NCBI GenBank assembly: GCA_035772735.1
Contig: JASDFA010000016.1
Location: 174,101,001 to 174,165,000 of the forward strand
Direction of reading: 5' to 3'
DNA: 64,000 nucleotides
Origin: Datura wrightii
Lineage: Eukaryota > Streptophyta > Magnoliopsida > Solanales > Solanaceae
The notes under the pieces were generated by a model. That model was not told the origin of the DNA. It worked only from the letters and a program-made list of their open reading frames with translations, and searched no databases. Below, in pieces: positions 44,335 through 54,766 of the stretch (its first letter is position 1; the number at the start of each line of letters is the position of its first letter). A program made the translations under genes and the position numbers.

Positions 44335-46773
44335 TGACCCGAGTTCACACCCTGGACGCGACACGGTACTTAGGATCATTAGTGACCCCAAGCAAGCCTT
44401 GGTAAAGCATATTTTTACTAAGACTGGTATAAAGCGGAAGTTGACAATAGAAATAAACTAATGTTGAATAATGACAAAACCCTAAATAAAATCTATAACC
44501 TAAGCTGAATCTATAAATATTGTCTGAAAGCCTTCTAAAATGAACTGATGAGTTGCTGGGACAAACCCCCATCCAACTCTAACGTTTGAACTAAAACAAA
44601 ATAAATGGAAATGATGATGGAACCTTGATCCTCGGTAGACGAGGACTCACCACTAAAGCTTTTGGGATATCGTCGAGAGAATATAACTACAGCACTAAGG
44701 CTGAGTACCTGAGCCTATATCATAAAATGATATAGAGCATAAAAGTATGTGATCAGTACTTTGAATGTACTGAGTATGTGAGATATAATCTAAATATAAG
44801 AATATTGAATATCTGTAAACTGTACTGATAAGACATGAAATGGCCATATCTAGATTCATAAGTACTAAAAGAATCTGAACGTCTGATAGTGTTGTAAGTA
44901 CTAATAACTGTTTGAAGGTCATAAACATATCCTGAAATCTAGGAGACCAAACTAAACTGGAGGCTAAGACTGTACTGTGGGAGAGACTATAATCGATATG
45001 TAACCACATGAACTAAATGAGGAGTCCGATATATATCCCCCATTAGAGAAGGCCCAATGTACCTTTCCGGGTGAACTGAGTAATCACTATCTGGGGCTCA
45101 TTCAGGCTAATAGCCTACAGTGGCAACGTAGTTCAGGGAACCTAGGTATGCTAAACCCCGGCCTGCTCGGTGCTAAATACTACTCCCACTGAAAAACCTA
45201 AATTTGTCTAACTGTTCTGATAGCTCGAAACTGATGTCCTAAGACTAAGTCAGAACTACTTATCTAGAAGTGTTCTAAGAGTCTAAGGACCTGAAAGAAA
45301 CTATGTTCTAAGACTTGTCAGAGCTTCTTTATCTGAAACCATCATAAAAGTCTAAAGAACAACTGACAAGCTAATAAACTAATACTACTAAGTTTACTAA
45401 GTTTCTCAAAAGATTGATAAAAGTCAAACTAATCAACTAACATTTCTGGAGAATACTAGTATACTGAATACTGATTGAAATTTTGAGATAGAACATACTA
45501 AAACATTAACTTCTATTCATGTATCTGTATGAACATTCCTAATTTGGGTAAGATTTACCATAACAAAATAACATTCCTAAATGAGTTCTAAATCATGCAA
45601 GAATCATCCCAAATCATAATAAACTAAGGACAAAATCATACAATAAAATCCACATCGAAACCACAATAATCATATGCTAGGGTGATAATAATTAGCAAGA
45701 CAATTGGAGTTTAGGAACACCTATGATTTATTTGAAAGATAGTAGTAATTCATGATTATAGAAAAAGTTTTTGAGAGAAATTATTGGGACACAAAGATGG
45801 AAGAATTCCTTGTTGAACTCCCTCATACCTGAAGGGGAAATCTTGAGAACTTTTCTTCGAGAATCTGAGAGAAAATGGAAACCCTTGCTCTTTTCTTGAA
45901 CTGCCTGACTGAAGTCTTCTACATACTAATTTTTGAGAGGAAGGTGATAAATGAGGGAAGAATATCGACTAACCCTCTAAATCCCCTAAGTGTTAACTCT
46001 AAAATGACGTAGTTTTGGCATTAAAATAACAGAAAGTTACAAAATTTCTCCAACAAGAAAGTATGGAAAATTTCCCGTTGGGATCCAACGGGTCACCCAA
46101 TGAGGTCGTTAGTTGTGACCACAACTCGTAGGGACCAGTCATTAGTCCTAGGCCTTGAAAATTCTGTTTCTAGACTCAACCAACGGATGGACAAGATGAC
46201 TTGTTGAATGAAACAACGGGTCGTATCCATTCGTAGGTACAGGAAGGATTTCGAATAGTGTAAAAAACTTTCTCCAATGGATGACACAACAACTGTTGGT
46301 TGACACAACGAGTCATTGTCACTACTCGTCGTCACTATTGGAGATTCTAAATGACTCCTAAACTAGATTAATGAACGGGAAGTACAATTTATTAGATGGG
46401 ACAACAGGTTGCTGTTGCTACTCATTGTCACTGGAAAAGATTTTCAAATTTCCTCCAACAGCTCCCTACAATGAGTCATTATACTCAACAATGGCTCATT
46501 GTTTGACTCGTTTCTTGGAGGACCGATTTGGAAAGATTTTTGACTGCTATCAATGGATCAAAACAATGGCTTTTTCATAAAGTAATGGTTCATTTATTGC
46601 TCATTGCATCTGGGGAAGAAATATATAGAGACTGACAATAACTAATACAATAGGGAGTCGTTACTGACAATGACTCGTTGGTTGAGTCGTTCTGAGGTAA
46701 AAGTTTCCTAGTTCCTCTTTTGGTTTTTCATTCTAAGTCTGGGTTTAGTCTAAGGAACTTTCAAGGTGCTACA
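44335..46773 (-). repeat. Element A 5' LTR (2.44 kb)
   Basis: The minus strand begins TGTAGCACC at 46773 and ends CGGGTCA at 44335, four bases from the primer site. It matches the shortened 3' LTR at 6875-7686 at both ends. It contains the ACGASTCGT cluster and a possible TATA word (TATATATTT on the minus strand near 46619-46628). TGTTG follows at 46774. Confidence 0.87.
46080..46720. repeat. Cluster of ACGASTCGT-like motifs in element A LTR
   Basis: Examples: ACAACGAGTCATTGTC near 46306, TACTCGTCGTCAC near 46323, TTTGACTCGTTT near 46502, GGAGTCGTTAC near 46654, AATGACTCGTTGG near 46670 and TTGAGTCGTTC near 46682. They lie about 60-690 bases into the LTR on the minus strand. The whole cluster is missing from the 3' LTR of the same element. 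Confidence 0.6.
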
Positions 46774-46778
46774 TGTTG
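46774..46778. repeat. Target-site duplication of element A (right)
   Basis: TGTTG follows the LTR terminus at 46773 and matches 6870-6874. Confidence 0.85.
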
Positions 46779-47470
46779 GCTAATGGTGATGATTATGGCA
46801 GTAGCTAGGGTGGTGGTTTGATTAAAAAGGTTGTGAGTATATATGTAGCAAATGGATATATGTGAGTGTTATAGCAAATGGATATATGTGAGTGTTATAG
46901 CAAATGGATATATATGGGTGTTGTATATACATGTAGTCATCCAACAATCATACCATGTAATTATCAGTAATTTTTTGTCTATGACAATTAGGGACTATAA
47001 TTGCTCTCCTTAATTATACTAATTTCTTATTAACCAAGTAATTGTTTGACCAACTAAATGAGCTAAACTATATAATACACTCATTTATACCCGAATTCAA
47101 TTACAAGATGCTCTTCCAAATATCCTAACATCTATCTTTTTTTACAATTTATTGGCAAATTTGAAAAGATGTCCTATAAACAACGCCAACTCCCATGCCT
47201 TGAGAGTAGATGCTGGAATCCCATACTTCTATCTAGCAAACAAGACCTTCAAAAATGCCCAAAATATGAAAATAACCCACACAATGTATATAACTTCCCC
47301 TAATTCCCATTTCAGATTCGGTTTTTTGAAATCTTGCAGTCCAATGAACAAGCAAGTAAGGTTCAATAAGAGAATTGCAGTGCCATGCACAAAATTGAGG
47401 AATCATTAAATGTGAACCTTTGAAAATTAGAATGTGTCATCTTATTCCATTTTTATCTTAGGAAATTCAA
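46779..47470. other. Spacer right of element A, with 26-bp tandem repeat
   Basis: Continuation of the host-like sequence interrupted by element A. It contains three 26-bp units starting (G/A)TAGCAAATGG at 46845, 46871 and 46897. 46923-47100 is AT-rich with no gene. The stretch 47103-47405 has a faint coding look on the minus strand, listed separately. Confidence 0.55.
47155..47400 (-). pseudogene. Possible degenerate coding fragment, unrecognised
   Basis: One minus-strand frame gives about 80 codons with a single stop and a plausible protein composition: a hydrophobic run with EVIYIVWVIFIFWAFLKVL, a possible membrane segment, then KYGIPASTLKAWELALF. The plus strand is also open here for 85 codons, so chance cannot be excluded. 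I do not recognise the family and no splice sites are evident. It could be a captured exon or simply spacer. Confidence 0.2.
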
Positions 47471-48945
47471 GTGGTTCTTTTATAGTGGTTCGTTTGGCTT
47501 TTCTGCTTATTTTTCCTGCTTTGGCCCCTTCTGATAGATTCAATATATCATTTGTGACTTGTAGGGATGAGTGATAGAATTTTCGAGGTGGTCGGATGAA
47601 TATTGAATGAGATTTTCAGTTTTGAAGGTTCAGAATTTCATAAGTTTGACTAAAGTCAACATTCTAGCTTATGGGTTTGGATACGAGTTTTGATAGTTCT
47701 CTTAGATCAGAAGTTGATTTTTGTCTTAGTGGTTCGCCTGGACCCCAAGGCACTGGGGTCTACTTTGGGTCATTAGTTGAGATTCTAATATTTTGGAAAG
47801 ATAGAGTTGGCTATCGTGTATATTTAGTCAAGATGACCTTGAATCGGTAATTTAATGATTTCAACAAATTCAAAGCATATTTTATGATCAATGTACACTA
47901 TTGGTTTGTGTCTGTGGTGTTTTGAATAAATCTCAAGAGTCCATTCAGAGGTTTGGTTGAAATTTGGATTGCATGTTCAGCTGATATCTGGTGTAGCTCA
48001 TAATTGTAAGGTTTGAAAAGTTTTCTAGAGATGTTGCAATTGCAAGGTATTATTTGCAATTAAGATATCTAAGAGGTAGTCTATTAGTTTAGAATTGCGA
48101 TATTTTTGCAATTGAGATATCTAAGAGGGCTCAGTTAGGTTCGCATTTGAGATATCTTGGTTCATATTTGCAAAGTTGGGCAAGATCCGGGTTGTTTATA
48201 TTTGTGATGACCCATTCACAAATGTGAAGAGCCCTGTTAGTTTTATAAAATATTTTTCAAAAAAGTATAATCACTTTCTAATTTATTTTTGGGGATATAG
48301 ACCTTGGGAGATTTTGGAGGAAATTTCGAGATTTCATAATGGGGGTAAGAGTCTAAACTCATATTTACTACTTATCACTTTTCCATTGATGTAATTTTCC
48401 TTTGTCTGCATTTGACTGTTAAAAATTCAGATTTTAGAGCTTATGGTTTTAAAATCATATTTTGATTATTTGGAGTCTGATTGGGACTTGATTTTTTATG
48501 ATACTTTATACTTAAGACCTTTACATTATGGGTAAACTGATTTTAAAATAAAATTATTATTTTGACCTTAGAGGCTCGGGGTTGACTTCTTAGATTTGGG
48601 ATAGAAGTATAGCAATGTGGATGTCTATGGATTTGTAGTCTTATGTAAATTATATATTTGACCAAATTGAGACCGTTTGGAGGCATTGAAGAAGGGAAAG
48701 TTCATAATTTAACTTTTTGGGCTTCGATTAAGTTGAGACTTTTCTAGACTCTATTAAAGTATTAATATATTTGACTTGTTGAATTAAGGAAGTAATGAGT
48801 AATGAGGGTCCAGTATAAATGAGATGACAAGCATTTATGCAGATTGATATGTCGGAGATTAGTGACACATATTTTCTTCTTATTATAGAATATTGCATGT
48901 CCTTTAGAGTCAAATTAAGTAGAAACTAACCTTATTATGCTATGT
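47470..48945 (+). repeat. Second H-type LTR, opposite orientation
   Basis: Matches the reverse complement of 4870-6297 in the same order: a TTTGACTAAAGTCAAC block near 47645, GGGTCATTAGTTGAGATTCT near 47768, then ATTGCAATTG-type words and the GAGTCTAGATT-like end. Moderately diverged. The left edge is not sharp (about 47460-47490) and no internal region follows; at about 48950 Athila LTR sequence begins. It may be a solo LTR or truncated copy. Confidence 0.6.
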
Positions 48946-48949
48946 TCCA

Positions 48950-49212
48950 GGATCCCAAGACATTGGATAAAGAAAGGAGCTAAGGCTAGAAAAATGCTAA
49001 AAAGCTGGGGCAAATAATGGATCGTCAGTCTGAAGAACGATTTGTATCTTAGTCCGTCCCTTCCCAACTGCAACTTCCAGAAACCCAGAAGATTGGGTCC
49101 CTAAAGTACGATAGAAAGGACGGTACTTCAATGGATTGTTGTATTAGAGATTGGCCGAATGGGATGTCTCCAGTACGAAATGAAATATGGACCGTCTTTC
49201 CAAATGATGATC
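48950..49212 (+). repeat. Athila-G 5' LTR, left piece
   Basis: Begins near AGGATCCCAAGAC, where H-type sequence ends. It contains repeated GGACCGTC/GTCCGTC-like words, as does the right piece (GATGGTCCGTCCC near 59041). TGATC at 49208-49212 is the target duplication of F. Confidence 0.6.
49208..49212. repeat. Target-site duplication of element F (left)
   Basis: TGATC precedes TGTCACACC at 49213; TGGTC follows the right end at 58987-58991, one base different. The Athila LTR reads on across the insertion. Confidence 0.75.
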
Positions 49213-51797
49213 TGTCACACCCCACCTTGGGAGGGGGGGGGCATGACTGGCACCTGGTGCCCTACTAAGACCTAACCTGCTAAACTGTTAAGCCTGGGCG
49301 CATCTGGCGCCTGGCTGGCTCTAACTCACATTTCTGGAAACAAAGGGCTATATAACAGCTGTAAATACAGCCCCCGGCCCATTGGCCTATAGCCTTCTGT
49401 ACCTGTCTTAGCAGCTAGCCATAAACATAGTAATTTAGGGAAACCTATACGGGCCGACAAGGCCACCATGCTGTCTAGTTATCTGCAACTTAATCATAAA
49501 GCACAAAAAGAAGCTACGTGACCGGCAAGGTCACCACTACTGACAACTATGGCCCCACACGACCATCACAAAAGTAAGAAAGAGTAAAGACAACTATACA
49601 ACTGCACGGCCCCACACGACCGGCTCATCTGACCACAGGGATTTCATACAGAATGCAAGCCTCTAGGAATAGTAATAGAACTGATCGGGACAGGGCCCCG
49701 ACCTACCCATGCTATATACAACAAAAGGAACTGAACTACACCTCTGAAATTCAGCCTCCGGATGACTGGAGCTGAATACTCAACCGCTGACAGGGAGTCA
49801 CGTAGAATCGCCTGCTCATCTAGGAGTACCTGCAGGCAAGTAATGCAGCGCCCCACTGGGCGTCAGTACCACTGGTACTGAGTATGTAAAGCAACTGAAA
49901 TAATATAACTGAAAACAACATCTGAAAGCAATAATATGACTGATGAAGCAGAAGTAGGAGGAATAACTTAACTGTCTGATGAAGTAGATCGTACCTGTTC
50001 TTACTGATACCGAAGGAAGTAGGAATCATACCTGGAGGCGTATCATTCTACTACCAACCCACTCGCGTCTAATATAACATAGCATAGCATACATAACATA
50101 ACATAGCACACACAAACCTTACCCGGCCCCCATAAGCCGGGAGGTACAATCAACACAGAATCTATGCCCCAACCCCGGTCATCACATCTCCTATAGTGGC
50201 TGTAAGCATCCTGCCGGTCCCTGGGTATGCGCTTGGGCTCGCTGAGCCCCTGACTATAACTGTATCTGAGTCCGAAGGACTCTAAATCAACACCCCGGGC
50301 GTACCCGCTCGACGGGGGTGTATAAGGGTCGACCAAGGCACAATATGGGGAAACTGGCATCCCATCTTCGTCCCCTTGCGGGACGGCATATCACTCCGTA
50401 GAGCGACGTATCCTCGTCCTCTGGCGGACGAGTCGATACAGCTATTAACCCTGGGCGGTCAGGGATGCTAGGTAATCCAACCCCAATCAATACAATGGTC
50501 TCAACTAATCATGTTGTCTGTGTATCTCATAAGCTAAGACTATCAGGTGTAGGGTATCGTATAAATCACATACTGAGCTAATAATAGCAATGTGTAAGTG
50601 TCTGATACATACTGAGACAGCTAAGTATAAATATAAATATAGCCTCCTGTCAAACTGTACTGGGGTAAAAGTTATACGAGGAGGTGTTTCTGCTGAAAGC
50701 TATACTGTTTACAAAGTTTCTGTGTTAACATAATTTCCTATTTCTAACATGCTTTCTAAACCATATACAGTTACTATTCTATATCTGGAATGCTTTACTG
50801 ATACTGTACTACCTTGCGAGGTCTCAACTAAACACAACAATATCTTAACATGGCATATTACATCACATACTGAATATACTGGGCAACCTTAACCACTTAC
50901 GCCCGAATCTATATCGTACAGATAGGTATCGTACACGTTACAACCCAAAACTTCTCATATTGCACCAATATTCAAAATAACACGATAATCGATTTCTAAA
51001 CATGCAACTGGTCTGTAAATTACTATACTGCTTCGAGGTTACTCAACTTGCCGAGGAAACTTAACTTTACATACCTTATCTTTGAATATTCGTCCGTCGG
51101 ACGAGGCTCGGCTGGTACTTCAACTATTTTCTCCCAACTGCATTCATAAATACGTCAATCAATACTAAATACAACGTTATTGTAAAGAGCGACGTTACTT
51201 TCGATATAGTTTATAGCCTAAACTTAGGCTTATCGAAAGACGGTCAAAAACTCGCTATTTTTCAGCGGCCCAGAAGGGAGAAATATTCACTTCTCAGCTA
51301 GGAACACATAGACATTAATTTAGAGCAATTGTACTTACTTTAGTTCGGTGGCTCGCCGATTCGTCGGCCGTATTTCGCAAAACTGAATCCGTAGGAATGC
51401 TCTCTGTCGCTAAATACCCCCGTATCTGGAGTTAATTTGAGTTTGGGCCGCGTTTAGCAGCGTAATCGAGCGATAATATATATTCCCTCTTCGTCCTCCT
51501 CTGTTTTGCTGCGTTCTCTGGAAATTTTATAAAGTTTTTATCATTTAAAACCGAAGTGAGTCTTTATATACTTGGGCCTGGACAAGGCCAACGTGTCACG
51601 GAGCCATCGCGGAGGCCTCTCCTCCGTGACACGCTGCCATCGCGGAGGGGCTCTGCCTCGGCTCCTTCCGCGATGGTTCGACGGGCTTCTCGTCCGATCT
51701 TTTCCCGGGCCTCTCTCCAACACGTATGGCCTTCAAATATGCTTAACCAACGTGGGAATAGGTCATCTGAGTGCAGGGAATTCTACGGGGTGTAACA
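49213..51797 (-). repeat. F 3' LTR (2585 bp)
   Basis: The minus strand begins TGTTACACCCCG at 51797 and ends GGGGTGTGACA at 49213. It is nearly identical to 56403-58986, apart from a one-base difference in a G run near 49237 and scattered substitutions. It shares blocks with the B1 and D1 LTRs. The promoter region is listed separately. Confidence 0.93.
51562..51676 (-). promoter_or_regulatory. F LTR promoter: TATA box with GC-rich inverted repeats
   Basis: The minus strand reads GTATATAAAG at about 51562-51571, some 230 bases into the LTR. Just upstream in transcription sense is a perfect 12-bp inverted repeat (CGTGTCACGGAG at 51592-51603, complement at 51622-51633), interleaved with CCATCGCGGAGG twice in direct orientation (51604 and 51637) and a nearly inverted copy at 51665-51676. 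The 5' LTR has the same arrangement at 58752-58866. It may form a cruciform or bind a dimeric factor; that is inference. Confidence 0.6.
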
Positions 51798-52043
51798 TTC
51801 TCCCCCCCTTAAAAACATTCGTCCTCGAATGTATACTGTTATCTAGAGGACTGATTACTTTATTTTCTGGAAAAATTTCAGCAGAGTTTCCCCTGTAATA
51901 TGGACTACCGCAAAAACCTGAAATGCAGAAAAGTCCAACACAGGCACTGCACAATTCACTGGATAATTAAATATCAATCTGTTTCACTTATACATACCGG
52001 ACCATAAGATACTACATAGCAATAATACGGACATACCTGTCGC
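51798..52043 (-). other. F polypurine tract and 3' untranslated region
   Basis: The minus strand has TAAGGGGGGGAGAA (51798-51811) against the LTR, preceded by ACATTCGAGGACGAATGTTT. The rest is untranslated. Plus-strand frames here are shadows. Confidence 0.8.
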
Positions 52044-52790
52044 TTAAATGGGTGAGGATATCTGGTCTTCATATCTGCGAATCTGTTTGTCTAGGCTAGC
52101 TACTGGAACCTCTTTGCAGGCCAGCTTTTTCGTAACCTGGATATTCGGGACTGGGACTACTCTGAACGGGTCTCCTATGCATTTCCTCAGCATAGTTACA
52201 TAGAAGACCGGATGAATGGATTCTAATTCTGAAGGCAAATTCGATTAACAGTAAATGCTCATTTTGGCTATTACTGAAATCTAGTACACACGCTCGCAAC
52301 ATGTCTTCGAGCGTCTGAATTGTGCGCTCAGCCTGCTCATCTGTCTGAGGATAGAACGCTGTGCTTAAATTAATCTGCGCTCCCAAACTCTTCTGAAATG
52401 ACTGCCAGAATCTAGCTGTGAAGTGTGCTCCTCTGTCTAAAATAATGGATACTGGTATTTTATGTAATCTGACTATCTTTCCGATATGCAACTCAACATA
52501 ATCTTCGGCCGAGAAAGTAGTTCTTACTGGCAATAAATGAGCTGGTTTTCTTTTCAATTTGTCACTTATCACTCATATAGAGCCATGTCTGTGTTTAGTA
52601 CGGGGTAATCTTGCTACAAAATTCATATTCACTGCTTGTCATTTCCAAAGAGGCGCAGCTATGTTCTCAATTAACCTGCCTGGTTTCTGATATTCTGCCT
52701 TCAACTGTTGGCAGTTAGGACACTGGGCTACCAGTAGTTCTCTTTAATGTCATGGTACTTCTTTGTTGTATCAGGAGGAAGATAATAGCG
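52044..52790 (-). pseudogene. F integrase, internally deleted
   Basis: The C-terminal block (52044-52238) has S-I-H-P-V-F-Y-V-T-M-L-R-K-C. The core at 52250-52572 keeps the second Asp (I-I-L-D-R-G-A-H-F) and the catalytic Glu (Q-A-E-R-T-I-Q). A deletion of roughly 100 codons joins the core to the C-terminus near 52240. The zinc finger end C-P-N-C-Q-Q-L-K lies near 52690-52730 in another frame. Confidence 0.82.
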
Positions 52791-53700
52791 GGCGTAATGC
52801 GCCTCGCTCATAAATTGCTGGCGATGCCCCAAAAAATATCGGGAGCGCAATGCGGCCTTTATATCGCCACACTTCGTCCCCGGTTATCTGAAAAATATGT
52901 CATCTCTCCTTACTGAATCTTATGTTTAAATTGAACCTGGCTAGAGTTTCTATACTGTCGTTCCTTTACTTCCACCACTAACGATAACGCTGCGGCATTC
53001 TGTATTATCGTTCTGTTATCCTTTCTTTCTGCTATGTGAACGGCTAAACCGGCTAACTAGTGAAATTCTCGGGTCTATTCCCGCTGTTCAGGCGGCAAGT
53101 ATGCCAACTCCCCATAGATCTACGGCTAAGGGCATCTACTACCATATTAGCCCTTCCCGGGTGACACAAAATTCTTGCTTTTTCCGGCATAAGCTACTGT
53201 AGCTAACTAGGTGATACCCAGATCGTGGGTAAGATAATTCTTCTCACGTTTCTTCAATTGCCCGAAAGTATAAACTGTTACTTTACCATGCTGCATCAAC
53301 CCTCTGTACCTTCTGGCCATACTAACACTGGGGCTGCGGTTAACCTGGCTGTTAACTCCTGGAAGTTCTGATTACACGCCTCAGTCTACTGGAACTTCGC
53401 TGCCTTCTGTGCCAACTTAGTCAGAGGTGCTGCTAAGGTGGAAAATCCTTCCACGGACCCTCTGCAGTACCCGGCTAACCGCAGGGACTGCGTACTTCGA
53501 TCGGAGTGGTAGGTCTAGGCTATGTCTTCACTACTTTGATTTTCTGTATATTTATCTGTACACCAGCCTCCGATACCATGAGACCAAAAAGGCTACTGAA
53601 CTCAACCAAAATTCACATTTACAAATTTTGACATATAACTGCCGGTCATACTGGTTTATTATACCGGAGAACCCGACAAGTAATCTACTGGTATAGCTAG
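52791..53700 (-). pseudogene. F RNase H and RT remnant
   Basis: Linker and RNase H fragments are recognisable on the minus strand near 53080-53300, with many small deletions. The RT end, including the PRPTTPIEVRS-like connection, is near 53480-53530. RT palm motifs are absent, so the element lost most of RT. Confidence 0.65.
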
Positions 53701-54696
53701 AGCTGTATCTGGCTTCTGACCGCATGCTAAGGCTACTTGTTGCTAAGGTAACCTGAACGACCGTCTGCGCACCTCGTGCCTTTATCTGATCCGAGGATCC
53801 TGATATTGATCATGACCTTTAACGATCTGGCTGCATAACCTTAAATAACTGAATAGTCGGGTTGAATGACCCGAATGTGACAGTAGTCTAGTAATGCTCT
53901 AACTGTACTACTTGAGTACTTATAGTTCGTGCATCACCGCCAACTCATGGGCATCCAACTGCTCTGTTATTTTGCTTAAACTACTGTAAGGCTGGACTTA
54001 ATCAACTTACTCCCGGCGATCAATCTCTGGATCTCCACGGGGAGTCTACTGATCCCCTGGTCTGAATAAACACTATGCTAGCCGGGTACTGTTAATGTTT
54101 TTACGCCTTGTGTGTATCCACTTGGATTTATACTGCTATTCTGGGGAATTCTCGGTCTTATGAGCCATTCTGTAAATACTGGCCCTCTGCTAGGGCTTTG
54201 TATCTAAATACCTTACGAAAACCAGCTGAAATACTAGTCTGTCGCTGACTGCTGATGTGGACCCTTCCTTGGGGTACCCACGGGTATTCTGACTGGGACG
54301 GCCGGCTGACTTATGAGGTGTTCTACATCACAACTGCTAGGTTGACTAAGGCCGACTGTCGCCTACAAGGCTGGGAAAACGACGTATGACCACTTAGCAT
54401 GCTGGAACAATTCTGGTATTGCTAATCACTGAAATTTGCCTATTCGGTCTCTAATCCTGGTTCCAGCACATGCACTACTGTTACCGATCTTCAGGGATGC
54501 CTCCCTGCTGATGCAGGCGACAGCTGGTCGGTGGACTGTCTAACTGTGCCCTTATCATCTAGCCATCTGTCTTAGGTCAATAACTCTGGTAAGCTCCTAG
54601 AGCCTAAATCTGACAACAACCCATAAGTCTGTTAATCTAATAACTGAAAACTGAGATAGTTTTTATGACTTCATACGTAACTCACACTTAGTCCGC
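53701..54696 (-). other. F interior of unknown content
   Basis: Where gag, protease and RT fingers should be, I find no knuckle, protease loop or capsid block in any frame. Composition is balanced and not AT-rich, so it may be heavily decayed gag-pol or unrelated filler as in non-autonomous elements. Confidence 0.4.
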
Positions 54697-54766
54697 CCTC
54701 TCTCTTCTTCTTTTCTTTCTTTCTTCTCCCTCTTTCTTCTCCTTTTCTCTCTCTTTTTTTTTTTTG
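54697..54766 (-). repeat. F leader purine tract (CT-rich on plus strand)
   Basis: About 70 bases of almost pure C and T on the plus strand, that is a GA-rich tract in the element's sense strand, ending in a T13-type run. Confidence 0.85.

Larger units (their letters stand above)
6875..46773 (-). mobile_element. Element A: gypsy element split by nested insertions
   Basis: This is a minus-strand Tekay-like element. 5' LTR 44335-46773, primer site 44314-44330, gag and zinc knuckle to about 42960, protease to 42390, RT start to 40762, the rest of RT, RNase H and INT at 10510-7990, and the 3' LTR at 6875-7686. The halves are separated by a 30.25-kb insertion with CCTTA duplications, and joining them mentally restores the RT frame at the KELKE helix. 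Flanking TGTTG copies confirm the ends. A 1.5-kb solo-LTR-like element interrupts the pol region too. It is inactive: stops, frameshifts and lost catalytic residues throughout. Confidence 0.88.

Noticed and set aside
50043..50360. Minus-strand open frame of 105 codons, repeated at 57232-57549
   Set aside because: Inside the F LTR. Duplicated with it, no recognisable domain.
51556..51898. Plus-strand open frames with Arg/Ser-rich proteins, repeated at 58745-59084
   Set aside because: They come from the GC-rich promoter block of the F LTR and occur twice because the LTR does. No homology is recognised.
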